Shown: positions 1 to 8,512 of the stretch, in pieces
Numbering within the stretch: position 1 is the stretch's first letter
How the letters are laid out: every line of letters starts with the position of its first letter
Source: Pseudanabaena sp. CAN_BIN31
GTDB lineage: Bacteria; Cyanobacteriota; Cyanobacteriia; Pseudanabaenales; Pseudanabaenaceae
Reading direction: 5' to 3'
Length of the DNA stretch: 17,165 nt
Assembly (NCBI GenBank): GCA_026785865.1
Contig: JAJAZG010000012.1
Location: forward strand, 1 to 17,165
Notes under the pieces: generated by a model
What the model saw: the letters and a program-made list of their open reading frames with translations, nothing else
Told to the model about the DNA's origin: nothing
Database searches by the model: none
Position numbers and translations under genes: made by a program

Positions 1-67
1 CACTTCCCTTCAGTTTCTCTGCTGTCTTTTTATACAGCCTTTTCGCTTCGTCTCTTACTTCAATCAT
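1..67 (-). CDS. Partial gene start, possible IS transposase N-terminus
   Basis: Only the first 22 codons are in the window; the gene continues beyond the left edge. The translation begins MIEVRDEAKRLYKKTAEKLK, a short charged helix. It resembles the start of ISAzo13-like transposases common in cyanobacteria, which open with a helix ending in a Leu-Lys-Gly turn; this is recalled family knowledge, not a search result. The start at 65-67 is supported by an AAGGA-type ribosome binding site (complement of 75-79) at normal spacing. It reads away from the DISARM genes. A hypothetical small protein cannot be excluded from so few residues. Confidence 0.4.
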   Translation of the reverse strand, partial: MIEVRDEAKRLYKKTAEKLKGS

Positions 68-384
68 TCCTATTTCCTTTCTCTAGTTTCTGCAATTATA
101 TCCTAATTAATGGATCTATTATTTCTTGGTAAACCCTTATAACGATCTACTCTTAAATCGTGAGCAATACTTTTGAGTGTTTTTAGAAATAAACCTACAA
201 AGAATATAAAGTACTATTTGTCAGCAAACTATGGTGTTGCTGAGTCCTTTTTTACTCAAACTCACTTTTAGGATAAGCTTTCGATTAATTTAAAGTCCTT
301 AACTCGGTTTTTTGTTCCATTGCTACTCAAGCCCCTACAATGAGAGAATAAAGAGATTAATATAGACTAAAAACATCCAAAATT
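68..384. other. Intergenic region upstream of drmA
   Basis: This 317-base AT-rich stretch separates the left partial gene from drmA, and I see no convincing reading frame in it. It contains a small hairpin (221-227 pairing with 237-243, seven base pairs, nine-base loop) and a possible drmA promoter near its right end. The end of the left insertion sequence, if that gene is a transposase, should lie here, but I could not identify a terminal inverted repeat. Confidence 0.5.
312..341 (+). promoter_or_regulatory. Candidate drmA promoter
   Basis: TTGTTC at 312-317 and TACAAT at 336-341 are separated by 18 bases, a fair match to a sigma-70 type promoter. The -10 box lies about 43 bases before the drmA start codon. 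No good Shine-Dalgarno sequence precedes drmA. This is a motif match only. Confidence 0.3.
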
Positions 385-3300
385 ATGCAGATTATTAAGC
401 TTTCACGCCAAGGCTTTGATGAACAGTATCTCAGAGAAATTAATCAAAAATTGCAAGCAGGACAAGTACAACTCGATTGGAGTCTGGTCGAAGAAATTAG
501 CGATCGCAATTTAGAAATATTGCTTCAGGGTTTAAATATCGAAAAGAATGAAATATGTCTAGGTATTGATAGTATTTCAGATCGTTTAGGGGAGCGAGTT
601 AATAGAATTCTTAATAAATTTCCATCACAGCAACTAGATAGGGGCAATATTCTCCAAAAGCCAACGCCTAGGAAAATTCGTGAGAAGTTGGTGGAGATGA
701 TTTATAAGGATTTGTTGGGTCCTGTGAATGGGGAAAATGAAGAAGTTCCAGATACAGATGAGCGTAGCGTCACTGAACGATATCTAGTCGGCGCGATCGC
801 CCCCTCTAAACGCTATATCAAAGTTACGCCTAGCGATCAAATTGACAACCAAGTCGATGAAATAGATATTACCCAAGAAGAAGATCCTGCTCAACAGGAT
901 CTTCTGGCGATCGCAGGTAAAAAGAATAGCGATGATGGTGATACGGAAGAAGTCGCACCGCCTAGCAGCTTATTTCCATCGTCTATGGGTTTGAGCTTTT
1001 GTGTAGATGGTAATTTTGACGAGATGGCGATCGCCGCTAGTTGGGGATGTTATCGCAAAGGCAAAAGCTCTGTAATTAACCCAGATGCAAGCGATTCTAA
1101 AAATGTTTGGCAGCGCACGCCAATTAAGGGTTTTCGTATATTTAAGTTAGCAGACATCTTTGCAAAGTCTAAAAATAGTATTGAATGGCAACCTGATCGC
1201 GAAAATGCGCCTGAAGTGATCGTGCGGGTACGTTGTCGCAAAATTGATCGCAATTGGATTGTGACAATCTTTTTGGAAAATCGGCAAACGGAGCCTAAGC
1301 AAAATCGGGATTCAGCTTGGCTGTTTCAACCAGAAATTAAAGTGCAAGGCAGTAGTCCGCATCAGGCGATCTTTATCCGCAAACCGCTTACCAGCAGTGA
1401 CAGCCTCGATACTGATATTCGCTATGAACAGGAGTCTTTACAACTGCTTTATCGGAATTGTGTGGAATTCGCGGTAGGACATAATACTAGTGTTCATGCG
1501 GAAGTTGAGCTTGCTAGTTCCTTAAAACAACGCGATCGCGCTATTAGTCTCACCACCAGCGCCATTCCTAGACATATAGTTCCCAACACCACGCCACCCG
1601 ATGAGCTAGAGATTCCTGCACTTAAAGGGCTAATTCTTGACATGAAGGTACTCGCCCAAGTCGAGGCTGAAGCTCTTACCCCAATGCTTTATCCCCTTGT
1701 AAGTGCCTATGAGCATTGGTTACAGCAACAGGAACAAAATAAACAGCAATTGCCTATCAGTCCAGCATTTTATCAACAGGCAGCCGATCGCAATCTTCAG
1801 GATTGTCAAAAGGCTCTTTCGCGAATTCGAGAAGGTATTGATTTATTAGCATGGAATTCACAGGCTGTAGAAGCCTTTCAGTTTATGAATGCAGTCATGG
1901 CTCAGCAACGGATTCATAGTCTCTATGCCGAACAAAAAAGACAGGGTAAAGAGAATACTCTCAATGATTTTGAGAAACCTGAGAATTATAGCTGGCGGAC
2001 TTTTCAGCTTGCATTTATTTTAATTAATTTGCCGAGTTTGACCGATCTGCACCATTGCGATCGCCAAGTCGATCAGAGCGCGATCTGTGATTTGCTCTGG
2101 TTTCCTACGGGCGGAGGTAAGACTGAGGCATATTTAGGACTAACTGCTTATACGCTGGCGATGCGCCGCTTGCAGGGGGTGGTGGCTGGACATGACGGTG
2201 AGCATGGCGTGGCGGTATTGATGCGCTATACGCTGCGATTGCTGACGTTGCAACAGTTTCAACGTGCTACGACATTAATCTGTGCCTGTGAATCGCTGCG
2301 GCGGAAAGATCATGTCAAATGGGGAACAGAACCCTTTAGGATTGGGCTATGGGTGGGAAATAACAGTACACCTAACTGGACAGCGCAGAGTGAAGAGGTA
2401 ATTAAACAACAAAAGGGACAGAATCAGGGACAAAACTATGGCGGCTTCTCTAGTGGCTCCTCTGGCACTCCTCATCAACTTACTAATTGTCCTTGGTGTG
2501 GAACTGCGATCGATGCGGGGAAAGATATTGAAGTACTTTCCTTTGAAAAAAATATTGGTAGAACTCTTGTCTATTGCAGCGATCGCTTGGGTAAATGTGC
2601 CTTCAGTCGCAAGCAATCGCCTAATGAGGGCTTACCGATTGTGGTGGTCGATGAAGAAATCTATCGCCGCTTACCTTCTCTGGTGATTGCCACAGTCGAT
2701 AAGTTCGCGCAGATGCCTTGGAATGGCAAAACCCAGATGCTATTTGGGAAGGTGAACGGCTATTGCGATCGCCATGGTTTTCGATGTCCTGACCTAGAAG
2801 ACAGTGATAGTCATCCTAAGAAAGGGAATTTACCTGCCGCAAAAACTAGACCGCACCTGCCCCTGCGTCCCCCTGACCTAATCATTCAGGATGAATTGCA
2901 CTTGATTAGCGGCGCATTGGGCAGCATGGTCGGACTTTATGAAACCGCGATCGATCGCCTCTGCACATGGGATGTTGATGGTCAGCCCGTGCGCCCCAAA
3001 GTGATTGCTTCAACAGCAACGATTCGTCAAGCAAAAAATCAAGTGCATCAACTGTTTTTACGGGAGGTGAGTATATTTCCACCACAGGCGATCGATATTG
3101 AAGACAATTTTTTCTCTCGGCAACGTCCACCTAGCGATGAACATTCTGGGCGCTTGTATCTAGGAATTTGCGCTCCTGGCCGTCGTCTCAAAGCAGCCCT
3201 GATTCGCGTCTATTTAGTGGCGCTATCGGCAGCCCAGCAACTCATGGATGATGGTTATGATGCCGATCCTTGGATGACGCTTGTGGGATATTTCAACTCT

Positions 3301-4248
3301 CTGCGTGAGCTAGGCGGAATGCGCCGTCTTGTGGATGATGACATTACCACACGTTTACCAAAAATGGATAAACGGGGATTAGCCAAGCGCTATCTTAGTC
3401 CTAATCGGATCGAAGAGCTAACTTCGCGCAAAAGTTCTACGGACATTCCTAAGATTCTGGATGCTTTAGAACAAAAGTTTGAGGTTTTAAGTGCAGAATC
3501 AAAGAAAGATAAGAAAAAGATAACTGCCCTTGATGTAGTTTTGGCAACTAATATGATCTCTGTTGGTGTGGATGTAAAGCGGCTAGGGCTGATGGTTACT
3601 TGCGGTCAACCAAAAAATACGGCGGAATATATCCAAGCGACATCACGGGTGGGACGCAGTTACCCCGGTTTAGTTTTGACGGTTTATAACTGGGCAAGAC
3701 CTAGGGATCTCTCTCACTATGAAAGGTTTGAGCATTATCACGCCACGTTCTATCAACACGTTGAGCCACTCTCAGTTACACCGTTCTCTTCGGGAGCTTT
3801 GGATCGTGGGTTGGCGGCGCTCTTTGTGTCATTGGTGCGGCTGAGTGGTTTTGAGTTTAATGATGAGGACGGAGCCGCAAGGATGACCTCAGAAAATTTT
3901 GACCATCCCGATCTTGTCAGCAGTATGAATGCGATCGCCGATCGCATTAGTCAGAGTTTCCAAAATCCTGAATTAAGGGAAGAGATACTCTATAAGCTGT
4001 CTGGATTGCGCGACAAATGGGCAAGTGCCGCCAAGCCCAAGGACGCGGGGACAAGATTACAGTTCAAGGCTTCGAGTCGTGGTGGCACAACGGTTTCCCT
4101 TTTAAAAAATATTGCTCAAGATCCTGATGCGACCTTTGCCTGTTTAAATTCACTTCGCAATGTTGAGCCAGCATCTCCACTGATCTTTAACGATCAACCC
4201 CCTGACAATGAAAGCGATCGCCTACCAGTACCATTCATTGAGGCATAA
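385..4248 (+). CDS. drmA: DISARM helicase DrmA
   Basis: DrmA is the SF2-type helicase of DISARM and forms the core complex with DrmB on foreign DNA in the cytoplasm. Visible motifs are Walker A GGGKT at 576-580 (Lys579), DELH at 836-839, STAT at 876-879, motif V around 1053-1066 (ATNMISVGVD) and motif VI QATSRVGR at 1084-1091. Four cysteines (702, 705, 731, 738) form a likely zinc knuckle inserted between the Walker A and DELH motifs. The length, 1287 aa, is at the long end for the family: the usual DrmA opening (IREKLVEMIYKDLLGP) appears only near residue 97, so the first 95 or so residues are an extension. drmB follows after 33 bases, so they are likely co-transcribed. Confidence 0.93.
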   Translation: MQIIKLSRQGFDEQYLREINQKLQAGQVQLDWSLVEEISDRNLEILLQGLNIEKNEICLGIDSISDRLGERVNRILNKFPSQQLDRGNILQKPTPRKIREKLVEMIYKDLLGPVNGENEEVPDTDERSVTERYLVGAIAPSKRYIKVTPSDQIDNQVDEIDITQEEDPAQQDLLAIAGKKNSDDGDTEEVAPPSSLFPSSMGLSFCVDGNFDEMAIAASWGCYRKGKSSVINPDASDSKNVWQRTPIKGFRIFKLADIFAKSKNSIEWQPDRENAPEVIVRVRCRKIDRNWIVTIFLENRQTEPKQNRDSAWLFQPEIKVQGSSPHQAIFIRKPLTSSDSLDTDIRYEQESLQLLYRNCVEFAVGHNTSVHAEVELASSLKQRDRAISLTTSAIPRHIVPNTTPPDELEIPALKGLILDMKVLAQVEAEALTPMLYPLVSAYEHWLQQQEQNKQQLPISPAFYQQAADRNLQDCQKALSRIREGIDLLAWNSQAVEAFQFMNAVMAQQRIHSLYAEQKRQGKENTLNDFEKPENYSWRTFQLAFILINLPSLTDLHHCDRQVDQSAICDLLWFPTGGGKTEAYLGLTAYTLAMRRLQGVVAGHDGEHGVAVLMRYTLRLLTLQQFQRATTLICACESLRRKDHVKWGTEPFRIGLWVGNNSTPNWTAQSEEVIKQQKGQNQGQNYGGFSSGSSGTPHQLTNCPWCGTAIDAGKDIEVLSFEKNIGRTLVYCSDRLGKCAFSRKQSPNEGLPIVVVDEEIYRRLPSLVIATVDKFAQMPWNGKTQMLFGKVNGYCDRHGFRCPDLEDSDSHPKKGNLPAAKTRPHLPLRPPDLIIQDELHLISGALGSMVGLYETAIDRLCTWDVDGQPVRPKVIASTATIRQAKNQVHQLFLREVSIFPPQAIDIEDNFFSRQRPPSDEHSGRLYLGICAPGRRLKAALIRVYLVALSAAQQLMDDGYDADPWMTLVGYFNSLRELGGMRRLVDDDITTRLPKMDKRGLAKRYLSPNRIEELTSRKSSTDIPKILDALEQKFEVLSAESKKDKKKITALDVVLATNMISVGVDVKRLGLMVTCGQPKNTAEYIQATSRVGRSYPGLVLTVYNWARPRDLSHYERFEHYHATFYQHVEPLSVTPFSSGALDRGLAALFVSLVRLSGFEFNDEDGAARMTSENFDHPDLVSSMNAIADRISQSFQNPELREEILYKLSGLRDKWASAAKPKDAGTRLQFKASSRGGTTVSLLKNIAQDPDATFACLNSLRNVEPASPLIFNDQPPDNESDRLPVPFIEA

Positions 4249-4281
4249 AATGAAACCCAGAACCCAAAGAGTAACAGCTAT

Positions 4282-6156
4282 ATGAACAAATATCGTATTG
4301 GTGAACTTCGTCCTAGTCAGATTATGTTTAGCTATGGCATCGGCGCGATCGCTGATTTGCCAAACTTAGCGGCGATGGTGATGGGCTTAGAAGACTGGCA
4401 GCGCCAGCATACGCAATGCATCACGGAAGAGCGATTGCTGACGGCGGTGCAGCAGCAACTCGGTTCGCAGGTGCGAGAATTAGTCAGTTTACCGATTCCT
4501 CAAGAAGAGCTAAGTCCTAGATCTTTTAGTAATCAACCCAACCTTGAAGGGATTCCTGTTGCGCCATTTCCGACTTGGATGGTATGCCCTAAGTGCGATT
4601 TGCTTGCGCCGATTACCGACGGACTTTTTGAATTAAAAACTTACCGCAATCGCCATAGTGAAGCTGCTTATTACCACACCAATTGCAATAAGGCGATCGC
4701 GCCGAAAGTAATTCCTGTAAGATTTCTTACGGCCTGTGAGAAAGGACATCTTGATGATTTTCCTTGGCGCTATTTTGTACATCGTGGTAATAGTGACTGC
4801 AATGGATCGCTAAGGTTGATTGAGCCGAGCGTGTCGGGAGCCGTTACCGATATTGTGATCAAGTGCGATCTCGAAAATTGTAAGGCGAGTCGGCGGATGT
4901 CCGATGCGTTTGGGCTGTCGGGCAAACAAAATATGCCCCGTTGTCGTGGTCGGCATCCCCATTTGCGCGACTTTGATGATAACTGCGATCGCCAAATGAA
5001 AACCATGCTGTTAGGAGCTTCCAATAGTTGGTTTTCCCTCAGTCTATCGGCGCTATCGATTCCTAATTCTACGCAGAATAAATTGGAACAATATATTGAT
5101 AGTCATTGGCTGACCTTGGGAGAAGCAGACAGTCCAGATACGTTAAAAATCTTGCTCAAAGTTTTACAAAAGCAGGGTAAAGCCTACGAGTTAGAGAATT
5201 ACGATATTGCTGATATTTGGCAAGCGATCGCTAATCGTCAGTGCGGTTCTAGTCAAGGAAAAGATGATCGTCTTTCTCCCAATGATTTAAAAACTCCCGA
5301 ATGGCGCAAATTTCAGAGCGTGACAGGAATTGAGGATCGGGGCAAAGACTGGCGACTGAAGGCGATCGCGCCACCGATGGATTTTCAAAAATTAATTTCT
5401 AAAGTGATCTTGGTAGAGAAATTGCGAGAAGTGCGATCTCTGATTGGTTTCACCCGCATTCAGTCGCCTGGCGACTTTACAGATACTGGCGAAGTCCCAA
5501 AAGAATATCGAGCGCCCATCAGTCGCCATAAACCAGCTTGGGTTCCTGCAATGGAGGTACGCGGCGAAGGAATCTTTATTGAATTTAATGAGCAGGCGCT
5601 GCAAGCATGGGAACAGAAACCCGCCCTCAAAAAGCAACATATTCAAGTCAAAGAAGCCCATAAAACTTGGCTCAATCAGCGCAATCCTGAACTTGTCGAT
5701 AAAATTTCGACTCCCGATATGCGTTATCTATTAATCCATTCCTTTTCCCATGCCCTAATGCGTCAGTTTGCGCTTGAATGTGGCTACAATGCGGCTAGTC
5801 TGCGCGAGCGAATTTATGCACAGGCGGCTAGTGGCGATCGCGAAGCACAGGCAGGGCTACTCATTTACACATCGGCTCCTGATAGTGAAGGCACATTGGG
5901 TGGTCTGGTACATCTTGGCGAAGCGCCGAGGCTTAATCGCCATATCCAGCAAGCCCTTGAGTCCATTCGCATCTGCACCTCTGACCCACTCTGTGCCGAG
6001 CATGATCCTGCGGATGATCGGGTTTCTTTGCATTGGGCAGCCTGTCACGCCTGTTTATTTAGTCCTGAGACTTCCTGTGAGAGGGGCAACAAGTTTTTAG
6101 ATCGGGCTTTGCTTGTGCCTACCTTCTCTAAAACAGATCTTTGTTTCTTCATCTGA
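4282..6156 (+). CDS. drmB: DISARM protein DrmB (DUF1998)
   Basis: DrmB is the DUF1998 partner of DrmA in the core DISARM complex. The N-terminus has the usual RPSQIMFSYGIGAIADLPNL opening. A CxxC pair (Cys102, Cys105) and a CEKGH element (Cys152-His156) suggest metal binding in the first third. The C-terminal DUF1998 region contains HSFSHAL (486-492) and a cysteine cluster (Cys565, Cys571, Cys588, Cys591, Cys599). The length of 624 aa fits the family. The start has a weak AAAGAG-type leader and lies 33 bases after drmA. In most DISARM loci drmC follows directly; here a brnT-brnA pair intervenes. Confidence 0.92.
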   Translation: MNKYRIGELRPSQIMFSYGIGAIADLPNLAAMVMGLEDWQRQHTQCITEERLLTAVQQQLGSQVRELVSLPIPQEELSPRSFSNQPNLEGIPVAPFPTWMVCPKCDLLAPITDGLFELKTYRNRHSEAAYYHTNCNKAIAPKVIPVRFLTACEKGHLDDFPWRYFVHRGNSDCNGSLRLIEPSVSGAVTDIVIKCDLENCKASRRMSDAFGLSGKQNMPRCRGRHPHLRDFDDNCDRQMKTMLLGASNSWFSLSLSALSIPNSTQNKLEQYIDSHWLTLGEADSPDTLKILLKVLQKQGKAYELENYDIADIWQAIANRQCGSSQGKDDRLSPNDLKTPEWRKFQSVTGIEDRGKDWRLKAIAPPMDFQKLISKVILVEKLREVRSLIGFTRIQSPGDFTDTGEVPKEYRAPISRHKPAWVPAMEVRGEGIFIEFNEQALQAWEQKPALKKQHIQVKEAHKTWLNQRNPELVDKISTPDMRYLLIHSFSHALMRQFALECGYNAASLRERIYAQAASGDREAQAGLLIYTSAPDSEGTLGGLVHLGEAPRLNRHIQQALESIRICTSDPLCAEHDPADDRVSLHWAACHACLFSPETSCERGNKFLDRALLVPTFSKTDLCFFI

Positions 6157-6194
6157 GTAGATAGACAAGCCCAAGAAGATAATAATGCAAGGCA

Positions 6195-6218
6195 TTGTAT
6201 GTACAAATTGTGTTAACA
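6195..6218. promoter_or_regulatory. Possible operator/promoter of brnT-brnA
   Basis: Two short palindromes lie just before brnT: TTGTATGTACAA (6195-6206, one mismatched pair) and TGTTAACA (6211-6218, perfect). BrnA antitoxins are known to autorepress their own operon, so these are candidate binding sites. There is no recognisable Shine-Dalgarno sequence between them and the start codon at 6226, which would fit a leaderless or weakly initiated message. Function is inferred. Confidence 0.35.
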
Positions 6219-6225
6219 TTAATTT

Positions 6226-6492
6226 ATGTTTGAATGGGATGAAGAAAAAGCAAAGCTCAATCAAATTAAGCACTGCGTAGGTTTTGAGTTTACCACTAGA
6301 GCCTTCGATGATGCTCAACGTATAACAGTGCTAGATCATCGTCAGGATTATAAAGAAAATCGCTACATAACTTTGGCGAAAATTGATAACCGTGTATATG
6401 TAGTTACCTTTACGCTGCGTTCACCGAAGATTCGACTCATTTCTGCACGAAAAGCAAATACGAGAGAGGTTAATCGCTATGAAAATCGTTGA
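6226..6492 (+). CDS. brnT: BrnT-family ribonuclease toxin
   Basis: This 88-residue protein is the toxin of a type II BrnT/BrnA module; BrnT has a RelE-like fold and cleaves RNA. Family hallmarks are the opening FEWDEEKAKLNQIKH, a central DHRQDYKENRYITLAKI segment, and the C-terminal RLISARKANTREVNRYE. The gene starts 70 bases after the drmB stop and overlaps brnA by 14 bases, the usual toxin-first order for this family. It is full length with no visible disruption, so it is probably functional. Its position splits drmB from drmC. Confidence 0.9.
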   Translation: MFEWDEEKAKLNQIKHCVGFEFTTRAFDDAQRITVLDHRQDYKENRYITLAKIDNRVYVVTFTLRSPKIRLISARKANTREVNRYENR

Positions 6493-6772
6493 ATATATTG
6501 CTGATCCTATACATAAGCCTCAACTTAGCCAAGCTGAGGAATCATATCTAGCGAACTTAGCCGATGAAGATATTGATTATTCAGATACAGAGGAATTGGA
6601 TGAGCAATTTTGGTCAAAAGCCGAAATAGTCTCACCTGATTTGACTACGCCTGTGACTTTGCGCGTGAAGCAATCGATTTTACAGTTTTTCCAAAAGAAT
6701 GGTAAGAAGGGTTATCAATCTCGTATGAACGCGGTCTTGGAGAGCTATGTAAAGTTTCATCACAAAGATTAA
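6479..6772 (+). CDS. brnA: BrnA-family antitoxin
   Basis: This 97-residue protein is the antitoxin for the preceding BrnT. The C-terminal half has the ribbon-helix-helix signature of BrnA (TLRVKQSILQFFQKNGKKGY, then QSRMNAVLESYV). The N-terminal half is acidic, as expected for a toxin-binding segment. A good ribosome binding site, GAGAGAGG at 6462-6469, precedes the start, which lies inside the end of brnT, so the two are translationally linked. It likely represses the shared promoter. A long hairpin begins five bases after its stop. Confidence 0.9.
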   Translation: MKIVEYIADPIHKPQLSQAEESYLANLADEDIDYSDTEELDEQFWSKAEIVSPDLTTPVTLRVKQSILQFFQKNGKKGYQSRMNAVLESYVKFHHKD

Positions 6773-6776
6773 AATT

Positions 6777-6807
6777 TATTGTGGTGTGGCAAAGCCGCAC
6801 CACAATA
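6777..6807. repeat. Palindromic repeat at the brnA-drmC junction
   Basis: A 14-base-pair stem (6777-6790 with 6794-6807, one G-T wobble) closes on an AAA loop. It has no run of T after it, so it is a poor intrinsic terminator. It looks like a dispersed cyanobacterial palindromic repeat and marks the boundary between the inserted toxin-antitoxin pair and drmC. It may attenuate transcription into drmC or protect message ends. Confidence 0.75.
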
Positions 6808-6815
6808 TTCTCATT

Positions 6816-7613
6816 ATGTATAACCAAATTTTTGTTGATGCGCTTAAAGGATTAGCGATCGCACTGCCCGATCGCCTATTGCCAGAATTAATTAAAATCA
6901 TGGCGATCATTCCTGATGGTAAAGCTGACTATTGGAAGTATTTGCTATCGCAAAAAGTTACATCTCAGGAATTGCGCGATCGCATTTATCAATTTGTGGG
7001 ACTATGGCAAGAACTACATCCTGAGGTGACGGCGGCGGCGCTGCATTTGGCTTTGTTGGCGACGTTGCAAATGGGAAGAGAGTTGCAAAAAGCCTATGAG
7101 GTACAGCCGATCTGGACGATGCCTAATGAGACGGGAGAATGGAACCGTCAAACGGAACCAACGATTTTGGAATTAATCCATCAAACCCATGAGGAGCTAT
7201 TGCTGATTAGCTTTGCGGTTTATGATATTCCTGAAATTGTGGCGGCGATCGCTAAGGCTCTGGCGCGTCAGGTAACGATTACGATGATTGTGGAAATGCC
7301 AGAACGCTCTGAAAAAATTCCCTTCGGCATTTTGCAAACTTTCCCACCTGAGATGATCGAGCAATTACAGATTTATTATTGGGCTGTGGGGCGTAGACCT
7401 GTCAACTCGAAGGGGAAGTATGGCTCTTTGCATATTAAGGGTGTCATCAGCGATCGCCATCGGGTGTTGATTAGTAGCGCTAATCTGACGCAATATGCGC
7501 TAAATCTTAATTTGGAGCTAGGTTTATTGACTGATCAAGCGAAGTTGGCGAAGCAGATTCATAAAACCTTTGATGTCTTAATCCGCGATCGCATTTTGAT
7601 TCCGTTTCGTTAG
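6816..7613 (+). CDS. drmC: DISARM protein DrmC (phospholipase D family)
   Basis: DrmC is the PLD-superfamily component of DISARM, thought to be a nuclease-like accessory. The single clear HxK(x)4D motif is His206, Lys208, Asp213, followed by SSANLTQYALNLNLELGLL, the normal context for the second half of a PLD active site. The first half (about residues 115-160) keeps the fold pattern but has no second HKD, so activity would need dimerisation. I chose the ATG at 6816 (265 aa); an upstream in-frame GTG at 6786 lies inside the preceding hairpin stem and adds ten residues unlike the family. No strong ribosome binding site is visible. A strong hairpin follows the stop. Confidence 0.88.
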   Translation: MYNQIFVDALKGLAIALPDRLLPELIKIMAIIPDGKADYWKYLLSQKVTSQELRDRIYQFVGLWQELHPEVTAAALHLALLATLQMGRELQKAYEVQPIWTMPNETGEWNRQTEPTILELIHQTHEELLLISFAVYDIPEIVAAIAKALARQVTITMIVEMPERSEKIPFGILQTFPPEMIEQLQIYYWAVGRRPVNSKGKYGSLHIKGVISDRHRVLISSANLTQYALNLNLELGLLTDQAKLAKQIHKTFDVLIRDRILIPFR

Positions 7614-7623
7614 TTTTTAAATA

Positions 7624-7660
7624 GTTAAGATAGGCGGCGCTTTGCGCCGCCTATCTTAAC
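7624..7660. terminator. Palindromic hairpin between convergent drmC and PIN gene
   Basis: A perfect 17-base-pair stem (7624-7640 with 7644-7660) with a TTT loop sits exactly between the ends of two convergent genes. It is GC-rich in its inner half. It probably serves as a bidirectional terminator although the T-tract is absent on the + side and weak on the - side. Its form also fits a dispersed palindromic repeat reused as a terminator. Confidence 0.7.
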
Positions 7661-7662
7661 AT

Positions 7663-8166
7663 CTAGATCTCTTTTCTAATCCATTCCATCATTAGATAAG
7701 GATGAACAATATGAATTTTATGATTAGGTAATTGATATAGATAATGTCGGAATGGTGTGATTATTTGGATTTCTTTAGATTGAAAATCTTGAAAATTGGC
7801 GGTAATCAAAAAGTCAGCTTTTCCTGCGATCGCGGTTTCGAGAACATGACGATCTTCTATATCTTGAAGGGGAATAACACCTGTGCCGCCCAGAGTAAGG
7901 CTAGGATTTAGGCTGGTGTAAGCACGAATATTACCAATATAGTTAATGGCGTATTCTGGAGATATTTGCAGGCGAAGTAGAACTTCTTGTAAACGATTGA
8001 GCATTCCCCATGAAATGATCAGTTCGACTGAGCCAAAATGACTTTTGCCTGTTTGGACGATGCTTACTAAATTTTGGCAAGCTGATCCTTGGTTTTGTTT
8101 GAGATCGGCGAGGATGGCAGCACACCAAATATTGAGATCGAGACACCATCGCGAAATTTTAGCCAT
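7663..8166 (-). CDS. PIN-domain toxin
   Basis: This 167-residue protein has the layout of a VapC-like PIN ribonuclease, probably of the group annotated as putative PIN toxins (COG2402). Acidic residues in the expected places are Asp10 (in CLDLNIW), Glu104/Asp105 and Glu110 (in DIEDRHVLETAI), and Asp118/Asp127 (in ADFLITANFQDF). The position that is Asp in many VapC proteins before the last helix is Asn124 here, a variation also seen in this subgroup. It overlaps the upstream antitoxin gene by eight bases. It ends next to the hairpin it shares with drmC. Likely intact. Confidence 0.82.
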   Translation of the reverse strand: MAKISRWCLDLNIWCAAILADLKQNQGSACQNLVSIVQTGKSHFGSVELIISWGMLNRLQEVLLRLQISPEYAINYIGNIRAYTSLNPSLTLGGTGVIPLQDIEDRHVLETAIAGKADFLITANFQDFQSKEIQIITPFRHYLYQLPNHKIHIVHPYLMMEWIRKEI

Positions 8167-8509
8167 GTTGAGTCAGTAATACGGCAGCGTTCAGGATGTC
8201 GTCTTCGGTTTTTAGGGTGTCGAGCCATTGCCGATCGCCTTGAGTTGATATTTTCTGTTGCAGTAGTCGATAGCGATGATTGAGGAGGGTGCGGGTGAGG
8301 TCTTGCTGTAGGGCTTGCCAATCTTCGGTGGTTCCCATCCCTTTGATCTGAAGTAATGCTGTCCATGCTTCATGGGGAAGGTCGCCGCCTAGTTCTACAA
8401 CTGCGCCTGTTAGTTGCGATCTTGATCGGTTTTCGAGTTTGGCAAGGTGATCGATTTTGGCGATCGTTTCACTGGTGACATGGGCAGATATGGTTTTGCT
8501 TTTATTCAT
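8159..8509 (-). CDS. Ribbon-helix-helix antitoxin
   Basis: This 116-residue protein has an N-terminal ribbon-helix-helix (about residues 5-40: the strand TISAHVTSETIAKIDHLAK, then a helix with LENRSRSQLTGAVVE). It is the antitoxin of the PIN toxin encoded immediately downstream, with an eight-base overlap. The C-terminal 70 residues would wrap the toxin; they have no motif I recognise. The start at 8509 fits the RHH strand beginning a few residues in, but no Shine-Dalgarno sequence is present because a short tandem repeat, the probable operator, lies three bases upstream. Confidence 0.82.
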   Translation of the reverse strand: MNKSKTISAHVTSETIAKIDHLAKLENRSRSQLTGAVVELGGDLPHEAWTALLQIKGMGTTEDWQALQQDLTRTLLNHRYRLLQQKISTQGDRQWLDTLKTEDDILNAAVLLTQHG

Positions 8510-8512
8510 TGT

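Noticed and set aside
880..904. Ten-base-pair inverted repeat in drmA (880-889 with 895-904)
   Set aside because: Short, with a small loop, and not clearly an insertion; could occur by chance in coding DNA.
797..5850. Frequent GCGATCGC octamers as regulatory sites
   Set aside because: This is the HIP1 sequence spread through cyanobacterial genomes, found mostly within coding regions here; useful for taxonomy, not evidence of local regulation.
5768..6100. A 110-codon frame on the + strand
   Set aside because: It overlaps the conserved DUF1998 part of drmB in another frame and has no recognisable features.
6786..6815. GTG at 6786 as the drmC start
   Set aside because: It lies within the stem of the palindromic repeat, and the ten extra residues do not look like the family; the ATG at 6816 gives a normal start.
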